64,000 nucleotides of DNA from NCBI RefSeq assembly GCF_039537985.1, contig NZ_BAABBN010000012.1, positions 372,001 to 436,000 of the forward strand, written 5' to 3'. The notes beneath the pieces were generated by a model. The model saw only the letters and a list, made by a program, of their open reading frames with translations. It searched no databases and was not told where the DNA came from. Made by a program: the position numbers and the translations under genes. Shown piece after piece: positions 18,634-27,375 of the stretch. The stretch comes from Litoribacillus peritrichatus (GTDB lineage Bacteria > Pseudomonadota > Gammaproteobacteria > Pseudomonadales > Litoribrevibacteraceae). The stretch's first letter is position 1, and every line of letters starts with the position of its first letter.

Positions 18634-19029
18634 TTAGGACGCCGTTTTCCCCGTCTTTGCTTTAGCTTTTGTGGTTGATTTCTCGTCTTGTTCATCGCCT
18701 CCCTGAACAGGATTAATGATGGACTCAACGTCAGACTTAAATTTAATACCTGCATCAGACATTGCTTTCAGGTCAGCCATGAATTGTTCATTGAACGCTT
18801 CATAAGCGCCTAATTGTTTTTGAAAGAATGATTGAAGTGACTCAACATCTCGAATCTCCGTCGCGGCCTTGACTTGCTCCATGGTCATTTCAGAATAACG
18901 TTTCGTCGCAGCCATTTGTGCTTTAAACATATCTTGCATAGACGCACTCAGCAATTCATTGAACTTAACCAAAGGAGCCAGGCTTTCTTGGGTTTTATCA
19001 CCAAAATCTTTAAAAAATTGTGAAGTCAT
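18634..19029 (-). CDS. phaP: Phasin, PHA granule-associated protein
   Basis: 131 residues, mostly amphipathic helix. Phasin_2-like features include LVKFNELLSASMQDMFKAQM, YSEMTMEQVKAATEIRDVES and LGAYEAFNEQFMADLKAM. The C-terminal tail is charged and Lys-rich (TTKAKAKTGK). GGAGGA precedes ATG 19029. By family it coats granules and controls their size and number. It is the first gene of the phaP-phaC pair. Its 440-base upstream region holds an FNR/Anr-type box. Confidence 0.9.
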   Translation of the reverse strand: MTSQFFKDFGDKTQESLAPLVKFNELLSASMQDMFKAQMAATKRYSEMTMEQVKAATEIRDVESLQSFFQKQLGAYEAFNEQFMADLKAMSDAGIKFKSDVESIINPVQGGDEQDEKSTTKAKAKTGKTAS

Positions 19030-19471
19030 AATTCGTCCTCCATGATGGATGTTATTATTTTGAAGTCACACCAGTACTTCCTACACTGACTATGTGACTG
19101 TTTAATGATCAATTTTACTGTATACCAAATAACCCGCAAAAGGTTGATCAAGATCAAAAAAATGACCTAAACATAAAAGCTCGTTTAGAATTATTTTTTT
19201 CATACACAGGGACTATTTCACGTCACTTTTTAACAACCTGGCTGCGACATTAAAATAGATATGGAACCATTCATCAAGATCTAAAAGTATGACTCCTTGA
19301 GCCTGAATTCAGATAATTATTCCAACTCTCGTGGCGGATTTCTATCTGTTCTGACGACCTAAAAGTTCTACGAAAACACCCTTCCTATTTTAAATTCAAT
19401 CACCAAAAGCCCATAAGTTCCTATACTGTTATACATATTCTCTTTTTCAGCCATCACCGAAGGCAACCCTG
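19030..19471. other. Intergenic region between phaP and hspQ
   Basis: No gene is seen in these 442 bases. They hold the divergent promoters of phaP and hspQ, an FNR/Anr-type box at 19144-19157 and the 12-mer AAATGACCTAAA at 19160-19171. Confidence 0.6.
19144..19157. promoter_or_regulatory. FNR/Anr-type box upstream of phaP
   Basis: TTGATCAAGATCAA is an exact match to the FNR/Anr consensus TTGAT-N4-ATCAA. It lies about 115 bases before the phaP start. Oxygen-responsive control of PHA genes by Anr is known in some Pseudomonas; its operation here is inferred. Confidence 0.65.
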
Positions 19472-19783
19472 ATGAGCGAAGCCAAGTTTTACGTTGGACA
19501 AATCATTGTTCATAACAAGTTTAACTATCGAGGCGTCATTTTCGGGGTGGATAACCGATTCATGCACACAGAACAGTGGTATGAAGACATGGCAAAATCA
19601 AAGCCCCCCAAAGATAAACCCTGGTATCATGTTATGGTCGATAAAGCAGGACACATGACTTACGTAGCAGAGCAAAACCTCAAACAAAGCGAGGATACCG
19701 GTCAAATTGACCATCCGATGCTGGGTTTTTATTTTAAAAATTACGACGGTGTTCGTTACGGTGTTCGTAAGAATCATCATTAA
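19472..19783 (+). CDS. hspQ: HspQ/YccV-like heat-shock protein
   Basis: 103 residues with the HspQ (hemimethylated-DNA-binding YccV-like) domain: AKFYVGQIIVHNKFNYRGV, IFGVDNRFM, the signature KPWYHVMVDKAG and MTYVAEQNLKQ. In Escherichia coli HspQ modulates Lon and clears unstable DnaA; the same role here is presumed. It is monocistronic and starts at ATG 19472. Confidence 0.87.
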   Translation: MSEAKFYVGQIIVHNKFNYRGVIFGVDNRFMHTEQWYEDMAKSKPPKDKPWYHVMVDKAGHMTYVAEQNLKQSEDTGQIDHPMLGFYFKNYDGVRYGVRKNHH

Positions 19784-19898
19784 AGGTATCGCGAGTGCTT
19801 CACTGATTCACCGCCCAAATCACAGACTTTTTCACGAGGATTGTTATAGTTAACCGCCTGACAACAATAAAAATCAAACATAAAACAGGACGTTTACT

Positions 19899-20720
19899 AT
19901 GAGAATAAATACGCTATTTCAGCTTCTTTCTTTGGCTTTTTTGATGACCCTAACCACTGTCGCAAGAGCCGAGTACGCCAGCATCAACGGCATACAAATG
20001 TTTTATGAAGTGCACGGAGAAGGCACCCCATTGGTACTTTTACACGGAGGTTATGTTGACTCTGATATGTGGACCATCGAGACTCACATTTTAGCGAAGA
20101 CCTACCAAGTCATTGAAATTGATAGTCGAGGCCATGGTCGCTCCACAGATGGCAGTACGCCCATCACCTATGAGCAAATGGCACAAGACACTCTCGACTT
20201 ATTGAATCAATTGAATATCGATAATGCGCATTTTGCAGGCTGGAGCGATGGCGCGGTCATCGCAGCTCAGATTGCAGCTTACCAACCTCAGCGCGTCAAT
20301 AAACTCATATTAATAGGTGCCGCTTTTGGAGGTGATACTTATATACCAGCATTCTCAACGGTTCTGGGCAGCGAAGTCTTGTTTAAAACCTTTGCAGATT
20401 CAACCTTTGGCTTGAAATACCGAACTGTAAACCCCGAGCCAGCACACTGGCCTGTATTCAGAGATAAGCTGTACACCCTCTGGAATACCGAGTGCTATTT
20501 ACCAACTGACCCGGAGTTTTGTTTAGAGCCGTTGCAGCGCATTAATGCAGAAACATTAGTGATGGTTGGCCAGAATGAAATTATCCGCTTCGATCACACC
20601 CAAGCTATAGTAAATGCCATTGCAGGCGCTGAGCTTGACATTGTTCCGTTGGCCGGCCATTTCTTACCAAAAACTCGGCCTTTTACCACCGGATTTAAAA
20701 TTCGTGAGTTTCTGGACTAA
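19899..20720 (+). CDS. Secreted alpha/beta hydrolase
   Basis: 273 residues with a signal peptide ending near TTVARA. A classical alpha/beta hydrolase follows. The oxyanion region is GTPLVLLHGGYVDSDMW. The nucleophile Ser is in FAGWSDGAVIA, a probable Asp or Glu in MVGQNEIIRFDHT, and the His in PLAGHFLPK. The signature RGHGRSTDGS precedes the elbow. The substrate is unknown. It is a single gene ending about 90 bases before a small zinc-ribbon gene. Confidence 0.88.
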   Translation: MRINTLFQLLSLAFLMTLTTVARAEYASINGIQMFYEVHGEGTPLVLLHGGYVDSDMWTIETHILAKTYQVIEIDSRGHGRSTDGSTPITYEQMAQDTLDLLNQLNIDNAHFAGWSDGAVIAAQIAAYQPQRVNKLILIGAAFGGDTYIPAFSTVLGSEVLFKTFADSTFGLKYRTVNPEPAHWPVFRDKLYTLWNTECYLPTDPEFCLEPLQRINAETLVMVGQNEIIRFDHTQAIVNAIAGAELDIVPLAGHFLPKTRPFTTGFKIREFLD

Positions 20721-20808
20721 TCTTTTATAAGGAACGTCAGACGCTCCAACTGAGAGTCTGACGGAAAATCATTCAATATGCAGTGAACTTAACGACGAGA
20801 GTTTCAGT

Positions 20809-21000
20809 ATGAACGGAGAAGAACAAACCAATATTCAATGCCCCTACTGCGGAGAAACCAATACTGTGTTTATCGACTGTTCAGAGTCAGAGCAGGAATA
20901 CATCGAAGACTGTCAGGTTTGCTGCCGACCCATTCGCTTTGAAGTACAGATTACTGAGAATGAAGAGCTGAAAGTGTCGGTATTCCACGAAAACGAGTAA
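20809..21000 (+). CDS. CPXCG-motif cysteine-rich protein
   Basis: 63 residues. Two Cys pairs, CPYCGETN and CQVCCRPIRFEV, form the small conserved CPXCG zinc-ribbon-like family found across gammaproteobacteria. The function is unknown. The start is ATG 20809. It converges on the ScsD-like gene with only 23 bases between them. Confidence 0.87.
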   Translation: MNGEEQTNIQCPYCGETNTVFIDCSESEQEYIEDCQVCCRPIRFEVQITENEELKVSVFHENE

Positions 21001-21023
21001 CACAGTAAGCAACTCGTTTATCG

Positions 21024-21527
21024 TTACGCAAAATACATGCGCCACCACATTCCAAATAAGCTAACGAAACCCGTTGCGATGTGTTCAACCTGCCCGTTTT
21101 TTACAACCACGATACTCGGCGTGACCTGAACCGCCCATTCAGAGCCTACTTTATAATCGGGGTCATTTAATACCGGAAAATGGTAATCGTTATCCTTCAA
21201 ATATTGTGTCACCGCCAGCTTTGAGCCGGAACTCAGAGCCACAGTCATAACCGGAAAATATTCTGAAATGGTATCCACCGAGGGACTTACAAAATTACAA
21301 ACACCGCACCATGATCCCCAGAAGTACAGCATCACAGGTTGGTCTTTACTCATTACCTTGAGATTTACGCTTTCACCCTGAATCGTCGTGCCGACTAAGT
21401 CAGGTAAGTCAATTTTAGGAATGTCTTTCGCTCGCCACCAGTCCACTGACGCACTGATCACCATGAGTAACACCAAATACATGGCCACTTGCCTGAGTAC
21501 TTTGAATATACGCTGAGCCATGAGCAA
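21024..21527 (-). CDS. Membrane-anchored thioredoxin-like protein (ScsD-like)
   Basis: 167 residues. An N-terminal membrane anchor (VLRQVAMYLVLLMVISASV) is followed by a periplasmic thioredoxin fold. The active site is GSWCGVCNF and the cis-proline segment is VQVTPSIVVV. The ending TGFVSLFGMWWRMYFA resembles ScsD and related protein disulfide reductases. The start may be TTG 21527 (GGGA six bases upstream) or ATG 21521. No scsABC or dsbD lies beside it. Confidence 0.85.
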   Translation of the reverse strand: MLMAQRIFKVLRQVAMYLVLLMVISASVDWWRAKDIPKIDLPDLVGTTIQGESVNLKVMSKDQPVMLYFWGSWCGVCNFVSPSVDTISEYFPVMTVALSSGSKLAVTQYLKDNDYHFPVLNDPDYKVGSEWAVQVTPSIVVVKNGQVEHIATGFVSLFGMWWRMYFA

Positions 21528-21673
21528 TGTTAGTCCCTTTGCAAAAAGTAAAATTCAGTAACAGGCAGTAGACAAAGAATTTCGATAAGAGTTCTACCTA
21601 ACAAACCAAATTGTACTAAGGTGCATAATGATTGGATTGAATTAAAGCTCAGAATCAAAACCTGAGGAAATCT

Positions 21674-22195
21674 ATGAGCCAAAATCAATGCTTGGAAGCC
21701 TATTGTGCCAACGTCGTGGACGCAGTGATGTTACTATACTCTAAGAACCTGTTTGAACAGCTGCTGATCGTGGTATATACCTCCATCGACACCTTGGGGC
21801 TAATCCATTCGGATAAAATCCAAACCGAAGCAGACCGCGAAACCTTTAAAATCTGGGCTGAAGATTATTTATCCGACACCGCTGCATTTGAGTTTACCCC
21901 GGATGACTTATGGTTGGATCGATGCAAGACCTTACGAGCCCCAGAATCTCTCATTGGCCAATGCAATAAAGCCAGAAACATTCAGTTCATCAATGAATCA
22001 ACTCAAAATATCTTTATTAAGGCCGTCATGGAAGCCACAGCCAATGACATTGGCAACCAACGAGTGGTCGTAAATATCGATGACTTTGTAGTGTATTTTC
22101 TGGATGCTGTTTTAAAATTCAGCAAAGAGTATGGCAAGAAAGTAGCGGCCCATGAAATCAACATTCATCACGCTTCGAAAATACTAAGCGCATAG
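21674..22195 (+). CDS. Conserved-looking hypothetical protein
   Basis: 173 residues, soluble and mostly helical by inspection. It has no signal peptide, membrane segment or motif that I recognise. The central part carries charged segments (ETFKIWAEDYLSDTAAFEFT) and the C-terminus is AAHEINIHHASKILSA. GAGGAAATCT precedes ATG 21674. It ends five bases before the convergent xdhC-like gene. Confidence 0.7.
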   Translation: MSQNQCLEAYCANVVDAVMLLYSKNLFEQLLIVVYTSIDTLGLIHSDKIQTEADRETFKIWAEDYLSDTAAFEFTPDDLWLDRCKTLRAPESLIGQCNKARNIQFINESTQNIFIKAVMEATANDIGNQRVVVNIDDFVVYFLDAVLKFSKEYGKKVAAHEINIHHASKILSA

Positions 22196-22199
22196 CACT

Positions 22200-23300
22200 T
22201 TAAGTTTTATCTAAGTTGTTTTTTTCTGGGCCTGTTTTTTTCGAAATCAATTCAGCCCAAATAGACAAAGCAATTTCAGGTGGCGTTTGCCCCCCTATAT
22301 TTAATCCCGCCGGGCCTTTAACCCTGGCTCTGTTTTCAACCGAAACGCCCGCTTCCGTCAATAATGTCAAACGCTGTTGATGAGTGGCCTGGCTGCCCAA
22401 TGCTGAAATGTAAGATACGTCTGAACTCAGTGCCTGAGTTAAAACAGGCACATCCCATTGATGGTCATGACTTAAAATCACCAATGAGCTGTATGCATCC
22501 AACAAATCGTGATCAAAACTCTTTGCCGACTTCAAAGGTTTAAAACATTGATTCCCCGAGTAAATGTCTTTTTCCAATGATTGATAAAACTGATTACTGT
22601 ACGCCACCAGTTCCGTATCAAAGGATTCGGCCATTTTGAGAAAATAATCAAACACCGCGCCTTGGCCAACCACTACGACCCGATGTTTCGGGTTATAGCT
22701 TCGTTGAAAAGAGGTCAGAGTTTTCTCGGCCTCAAAGCGAGTAAGTTGCAGGCTTTTACGGTACTCACGCTGCCCTTCTGAAGAAGCTAATGCGTGCACT
22801 CTGCAAACTTGCTGAATGACATCCATTTCAAGTTGCACCGGAACACGTCGTTCAAGTGCATGCTCCAACTCAACCAACCAGGTATGAGCAACATGCGGTT
22901 CATGCAGAATAGGAACAATCAACACATCAATGCCCGAGCCACAAGGCAGCTGAATGTCAAAATAATCGGACGCTTTTCCATAACGAATCATCCGCCACTG
23001 GTCTCGCTCGATGCAAGCCTGCGCTTCACTCACCAACGCAGACTCAACACAGCCACCGGAGAGTAATCCAACCGACTCACCCGTTTGGCTGACCAGCATT
23101 TGACTGCCGATTGGCCTTGGTGAAGAACCTTCCACATTCACTAACGTCAACAACGCCAGGTTTTTCCCTGATTTACGCCATTGAATTAGGTGAGCACGAA
23201 CATCATCCACAAAAGCCCTCAAGTCAGATAGCGGGTAATTCCCCTCTTCACCTGACTGGTGGTTATCTTGCTTGATCTCCGCCGTATTTAGCTGTTCCAC
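22200..23300 (-). CDS. XdhC/CoxI-family molybdenum-enzyme maturation factor
   Basis: 366 residues. The N-terminal XdhC_CoxI domain reads LALLTLVNVEGSSPRPIGSQ, GLLSGGCVESALVSEA and DIQLPCGSGIDVLI. The C-terminal XdhC Rossmann domain has HRVVVVGQGAVFDYFLKMA and VILSHDHQWDVPVL. It ends RVKGPAGLNIGGQTPPEIAL as usual. Family members insert sulfurated cofactor into xanthine-dehydrogenase-type enzymes. It lies downstream of the two hydroxylase subunits on the same strand, separated by 178 bases and a hairpin. The start codon appears to be GTG. Confidence 0.92.
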   Translation of the reverse strand: MEQLNTAEIKQDNHQSGEEGNYPLSDLRAFVDDVRAHLIQWRKSGKNLALLTLVNVEGSSPRPIGSQMLVSQTGESVGLLSGGCVESALVSEAQACIERDQWRMIRYGKASDYFDIQLPCGSGIDVLIVPILHEPHVAHTWLVELEHALERRVPVQLEMDVIQQVCRVHALASSEGQREYRKSLQLTRFEAEKTLTSFQRSYNPKHRVVVVGQGAVFDYFLKMAESFDTELVAYSNQFYQSLEKDIYSGNQCFKPLKSAKSFDHDLLDAYSSLVILSHDHQWDVPVLTQALSSDVSYISALGSQATHQQRLTLLTEAGVSVENRARVKGPAGLNIGGQTPPEIALSIWAELISKKTGPEKNNLDKT

Positions 23301-23442
23301 AAACCTGACTCTCTCAACTCAACCCATACTTTTAACAAATGCGCATCCAACAAATGCACATCCAACATGCTTTCAAAGCATCGATTGATGGCTCTGAATA
23401 CTAACACTGGATTACAAACACTGATTACAAGCGCCCTATCAC

Positions 23443-23465
23443 AGCGCTCATGCATCATGAGCGCT
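23443..23465. other. Hairpin between hydroxylase large subunit and xdhC
   Basis: AGCGCTCATG and its exact complement form a 10-bp stem around CAT. It lies just after the large-subunit stop on the minus strand. There is no T-run, so it may be a weak terminator or an mRNA-stabilising element rather than a full stop. Confidence 0.5.
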
Positions 23466-23478
23466 TTCAGGCAAACAG

Positions 23479-25701
23479 TTAAACCAATGGCGTTTTCAAT
23501 GGCAAACGGTATTCACGTTCAGCCCCTGCAGTCACCAACGCATTCGCTAACGCAGGGGCAATCACAGGTGTACCAGGTTCACCAACGCCTGTTGGTGGCT
23601 CCGTAGAAGGAACAATATGCACATCAATGGCAGGCATATCCTTCATTCGAATAACCTGATAATCATGGAAGTTGCTTTGAACCACCTTACCTTGTTTAAA
23701 AGTCACTTCACTCAACAACGCAGGCGAAAGGCCATAGCCAATGCCCCCTTCCATCTGCGCCTTAATCACATCCGGATTCACTGTTACGCCGCAATCAACT
23801 GCACAGGTGACATGCTCTACTTTATAGCCCTCACCTGTTTTTGCAACTTCCACCACTTGTGCCACATAAGTGCCAAAAGACTTATGCACTGCCACACCCA
23901 CTGATTTGCCCGCTGCTCGTTTTGCAGCCCAATTGGCTTGCTTGGCAGCCAATTCAAGCACACCACTATGCCTTGGGTGATCTTTCAATAAGGCCATTCT
24001 CAACTCAAGCGGGTCTTTATTGGCAGCTTTAGCCACTTCATCCAAAAAAGACTCGGTTGCATGTGCTGTATGAGTTGAGCCCACACTGCGCCACCAAAGA
24101 ATCGGCACCTGATTTTCTGTGGTATGCAATTCAACACGTTTGTTTGGAATCCCATAAGGCAGATTCGATGCACCTTCGACCGAGGTATGATCAATGCCGT
24201 TCTGAATCATGCCTTCAAAGCCTGTGCCTTTGACAATGGACTGCCCTACAATGCGATGCTGCCAGGCAACTAAGTTGCCCGATTTATCCAGGCCTGCTTT
24301 AAGTTTATGGAAGTACATAGGACGATAGTAACCCGCTTGAGTATCGTCCTCACGGGACCAAACCAGCTTCACCGGAACGCCTTTACCATGGGCCTTTGCA
24401 ACCTGCACCGCTTCCACCACATAGTCAGAGTGTGAATTACCCCGACGGCCAAAACTGCCCCCCGCAAATAACGTGTTTATCTTCACCTGATCCGGCTTGA
24501 TGCCCAGCACACCGGCCACCGCCATCTGATCACCAGTATGAATCTGAGCGCCATACCAAAGCTCCGCGCCACTTGTACCATTCGCTCCGGCCTTAATTTG
24601 AACCACACAATTCATTGGTTCCATAGTCGCATGCGCCAAATACGGAAACTCGTACTCCGCTTCAATGATTTGAGCCGCCTCAGTGAATCCCTTATCAACA
24701 TCGCCACTTTCTGCCGCCAATAATCCCGGCTTTTCTGCCAAGGCTTTGTACTCTTTCATAATGTCGTCTGAGCTTTGCTGAAATGCCTTAGACTCATCCC
24801 ACTGAATGCTCAACTGCTCACGGGCTGTTTTCGCGGCCCAATAATCTTTCGCTAACACCGCGACCCCGTTGGGAATAGCGACCACAGCTTCAACACCCGG
24901 TACTTTCTTTGCTTGGGAGGCATCGAACGATTTAAGGGTCGCGCCAAATTTCGGAGGATGCGCGACCATTGCCGTCAACTGATCTGGCCGTTGGATGTCC
25001 TGAGTAAAGATGGCCTTACCCGAAGTTTTGCCTACATCTTTACGAGGTACTTTTCGGCCGATCAATTTGAAATTGGCCGGATCTTTCAAATTTACAGACG
25101 AAGGGACTTTCTGCAACGCAGCAAGTTCTGCCAAAGTACCAAACGAAACACGTTTCCCGGATGATTTATGAAGCACTTCACCTTGTTCAACGCTGATTTC
25201 AGATACAGGTACGCGCCAAAGTGTGGCCGCAGCACTCACTAACATAGCTCGTGCGGTTGCCCCTGCATTACGCATTTGCGAATAAGAGTTGGCAATCGCA
25301 GTACTGCCTCCCGTCCCCTGAAACTTACCCCACATGGTATTAGCAAAGTGCTCCGTGTTTGCTTCCGCACCCCGGCATTCCACCTGAGACCAATCAGCGT
25401 CCAACTCCTCTGCCACCAATGTGGCTAAGCCCGTAAAAGTGCCCTGCCCCATTTCCAGGTGTTTGATGGTAATGATGACTTTATTCGACGAATCAACCGA
25501 GACAAATGCATTGGGAGTAAAGGTTTTTGTCGTCGCAACAGCACTTTCTGTTTTGGCCTGAGCCTGGGACAAAGGCAATGCCATACCCAACACCAAACCG
25601 GCACTGGATTGAGCACTGGTAATTAAAAAACTACGTCTGCTTATACCTGATTCAGAAGACCTTACTTTGGAAACGTTCGAGCTAGAGAATTTATGCAGCA
25701 T
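23479..25701 (-). CDS. Molybdopterin-binding subunit of a xanthine-oxidase-family hydroxylase
   Basis: 740 residues. A twin-arginine signal (SRRSFLITSAQSSAGLVLG) sends the folded enzyme to the periplasm. Molybdenum-cofactor-binding segments include AVLAKDYWAAKTAREQLSIQ, AGGSFGRRGNSHSDY and GGIGYGLSPALLSEVTF. The catalytic Glu is in GVGEPGTPVIAPALANAL. The architecture is that of the isoquinoline 1-oxidoreductase or membrane aldehyde-dehydrogenase group. Its start overlaps the iron-sulfur subunit by 11 bases. No FAD subunit is present, so electrons probably pass to a cytochrome. The substrate (an aldehyde or N-heterocycle) is not resolved. Confidence 0.94.
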   Translation of the reverse strand: MLHKFSSSNVSKVRSSESGISRRSFLITSAQSSAGLVLGMALPLSQAQAKTESAVATTKTFTPNAFVSVDSSNKVIITIKHLEMGQGTFTGLATLVAEELDADWSQVECRGAEANTEHFANTMWGKFQGTGGSTAIANSYSQMRNAGATARAMLVSAAATLWRVPVSEISVEQGEVLHKSSGKRVSFGTLAELAALQKVPSSVNLKDPANFKLIGRKVPRKDVGKTSGKAIFTQDIQRPDQLTAMVAHPPKFGATLKSFDASQAKKVPGVEAVVAIPNGVAVLAKDYWAAKTAREQLSIQWDESKAFQQSSDDIMKEYKALAEKPGLLAAESGDVDKGFTEAAQIIEAEYEFPYLAHATMEPMNCVVQIKAGANGTSGAELWYGAQIHTGDQMAVAGVLGIKPDQVKINTLFAGGSFGRRGNSHSDYVVEAVQVAKAHGKGVPVKLVWSREDDTQAGYYRPMYFHKLKAGLDKSGNLVAWQHRIVGQSIVKGTGFEGMIQNGIDHTSVEGASNLPYGIPNKRVELHTTENQVPILWWRSVGSTHTAHATESFLDEVAKAANKDPLELRMALLKDHPRHSGVLELAAKQANWAAKRAAGKSVGVAVHKSFGTYVAQVVEVAKTGEGYKVEHVTCAVDCGVTVNPDVIKAQMEGGIGYGLSPALLSEVTFKQGKVVQSNFHDYQVIRMKDMPAIDVHIVPSTEPPTGVGEPGTPVIAPALANALVTAGAEREYRLPLKTPLV

Positions 25702-26257
25702 TATGATTTACTCCCTCTGAATCCGTTGTTGCATGAGCGACGTTTTCTTCAGATGCGTTGTAGAAAAGATCCGATTCGCTTTGTGCTATTTGCATTGTTT
25801 GAGCGGCCTGTTTGATCCCGTCTTTGATGCGTTTATAGGTCGCACAACGGCAAATATTGCCGGACATAAAGTTGTTGATGTCTTGATCAGAGGGATTCGG
25901 GTTTTGTTTTAACAGCGCAGTGGCAGACATAATTTGGCCAGACTGACAATAGCCACACTGAACCACGGCAATGTCTTCCCAGGCGTCAACCACTGCATTG
26001 GCTTCTTTTGAAAGATCAGACTCAGTAACACCTTCGATGGTAGTAATGCTTTGACCCTGAACACTGCTAACAGGTGTTACGCATGAACGAATCGGATTGC
26101 CGTTCATATGAACAGTACAGGCACCACACAACGCCATTCCACAACCAAATTTCGTCCCTGTCAGTTGCAGGTGATCTCGAATTACCCACAATAAAGGCGT
26201 ATTCGGATCAACATCCACTTCTTGCTGATTACCGTTAATATTAAGAGAGAGTTTCAT
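25691..26257 (-). CDS. (2Fe-2S)-binding subunit of the molybdenum hydroxylase
   Basis: 188 residues from ATG 26257 (MKLSLNINGNQQEVDVD). This start matches the family start and has AGGGAC upstream; an in-frame extension to 26320 is unlikely. The plant-type cluster motif is FGCGMALCGACTVHMNG followed by RSC. The second cluster is in QCGYCQSGQIM and GNICRCATYKRI. It forms the electron-transfer half of the enzyme and is translationally coupled to the large subunit. A roughly 40-residue C-terminal tail beyond the family core is low in complexity. Confidence 0.93.
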   Translation of the reverse strand: MKLSLNINGNQQEVDVDPNTPLLWVIRDHLQLTGTKFGCGMALCGACTVHMNGNPIRSCVTPVSSVQGQSITTIEGVTESDLSKEANAVVDAWEDIAVVQCGYCQSGQIMSATALLKQNPNPSDQDINNFMSGNICRCATYKRIKDGIKQAAQTMQIAQSESDLFYNASEENVAHATTDSEGVNHNAA

Positions 26258-26526
26258 CAAGCATGTCCCTAAAGTGACGTTTGAATTATTAATCACGAAC
26301 GACTTCTGTTTGAGTCGCAATTATTGTTTTATAAGAATAAGAACAAAGACTAGATAAGAAACGATTAATACGAAATGGGCGGGCCGAAATTAAGCAGAAA
26401 CATGCAACAAATTTGGAGAATCGTGCAAACATCCGAAAAAAGCATGAAAGACGTGTGTCATTTAACGGCGAGTTGAGTGACCTAGCAAGCTGTAACACCG
26501 GCTAAACTATGCGTTTAGCCAGCCTA

Positions 26527-26853
26527 CTAATCGATTGAGTGAACAATTTTGTTACGGATAATTTCAACAGAATCCCGGTTATTTCCAGCTACTGCAACCA
26601 TTAACTTGCTTTTATTAGGCGATATCGACAAACACTTAACCACGACTCGATTCGATTTTACATTGCCATAGATACCATGTTCAGTCTCTTTTTGATTCTC
26701 TAAAGAAAGTGACTTAAGAACATACGAGCTTTGAATCTCACAGGCCTCCTTGGACTTATTAAGATCTTTAAACCAAGACCATAGTTCAGGTGGTCTTTCT
26801 CCAGCGACCGCCAGAGCAGGTGCGATTAATGCGGTTAAGATCATCCATTTCAT
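26527..26853 (-). CDS. Small secreted hypothetical protein
   Basis: 108 residues from ATG 26853, chosen because GGAG lies eight bases before it; ATG 26859 is too close to that site. It has a clean signal peptide (MKWMILTALIAPALAVAGE). The mature part holds two Cys residues (KEACEIQSS and VVKCLSISPNKS) that could form a disulfide. The family is not recognised. It lies about 40 bases downstream of another small unknown on the same strand. Confidence 0.65.
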   Translation of the reverse strand: MKWMILTALIAPALAVAGERPPELWSWFKDLNKSKEACEIQSSYVLKSLSLENQKETEHGIYGNVKSNRVVVKCLSISPNKSKLMVAVAGNNRDSVEIIRNKIVHSID

Positions 26854-26892
26854 ATCCATTTCTCCATTCCGTGAAAACATCTATGGGTCTGA

Positions 26893-27141
26893 CTATTCAG
26901 AAGAACCTTCGGACTCATTCACCCTGCGCACACCAAAAGTAACAGAAGGCGGGATGCCCATGCCCAGATCAATATCCGCAACTCGGTAGTTACAACCCTT
27001 CTGTTTAAGAATTGCATTTACTTTTTCTTGCTTCTCTACCGCTTTAATGACGGTATTCGCAATCACCTCATCACTGCTGAACGCCGTAACAGACTCGTTA
27101 ACCTTGTCTCCAAGCTCTTTTGCTTTGTCTAGAATTCCCAA
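26893..27141 (-). CDS. Small hypothetical protein
   Basis: 82 residues with a TTG start supported by a strong AAGGAG seven bases upstream. The N-terminal half is an amphipathic helix (LDKAKELGDKVNESVTAF). The C-terminal half carries GCNYRVADIDLGMGIPP and VTFGVRRV. No signal peptide is seen. The function is unknown. It is possibly co-transcribed with the secreted protein that follows it. Confidence 0.65.
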   Translation of the reverse strand: MGILDKAKELGDKVNESVTAFSSDEVIANTVIKAVEKQEKVNAILKQKGCNYRVADIDLGMGIPPSVTFGVRRVNESEGSSE

Positions 27142-27375
27142 TTTTTATCTCCTTGATAATGACAAAATCAATACTATTTAATCATAAACATAATGATGAC
27201 ATCAGGGGTGCGGTATGGCCAGAGGGATGCTCAACCTGATCAGGAGATTGATACATCAGAGCTTTAGTAAGAATCAGATCAAATTCGGTGCTTTTATGAC
27301 ACCTTTTTCAGAAACAACCCCGGTTTCGCTTTTCCCTGCGCCTTACTCGTTTTATTGAAGGTAATCACGACCCTC

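Noticed and set aside
23335..23365. Short direct repeat ACAAATGCRCATCCA upstream of xdhC
   Set aside because: Two copies only, no operator symmetry; not enough to call a site.
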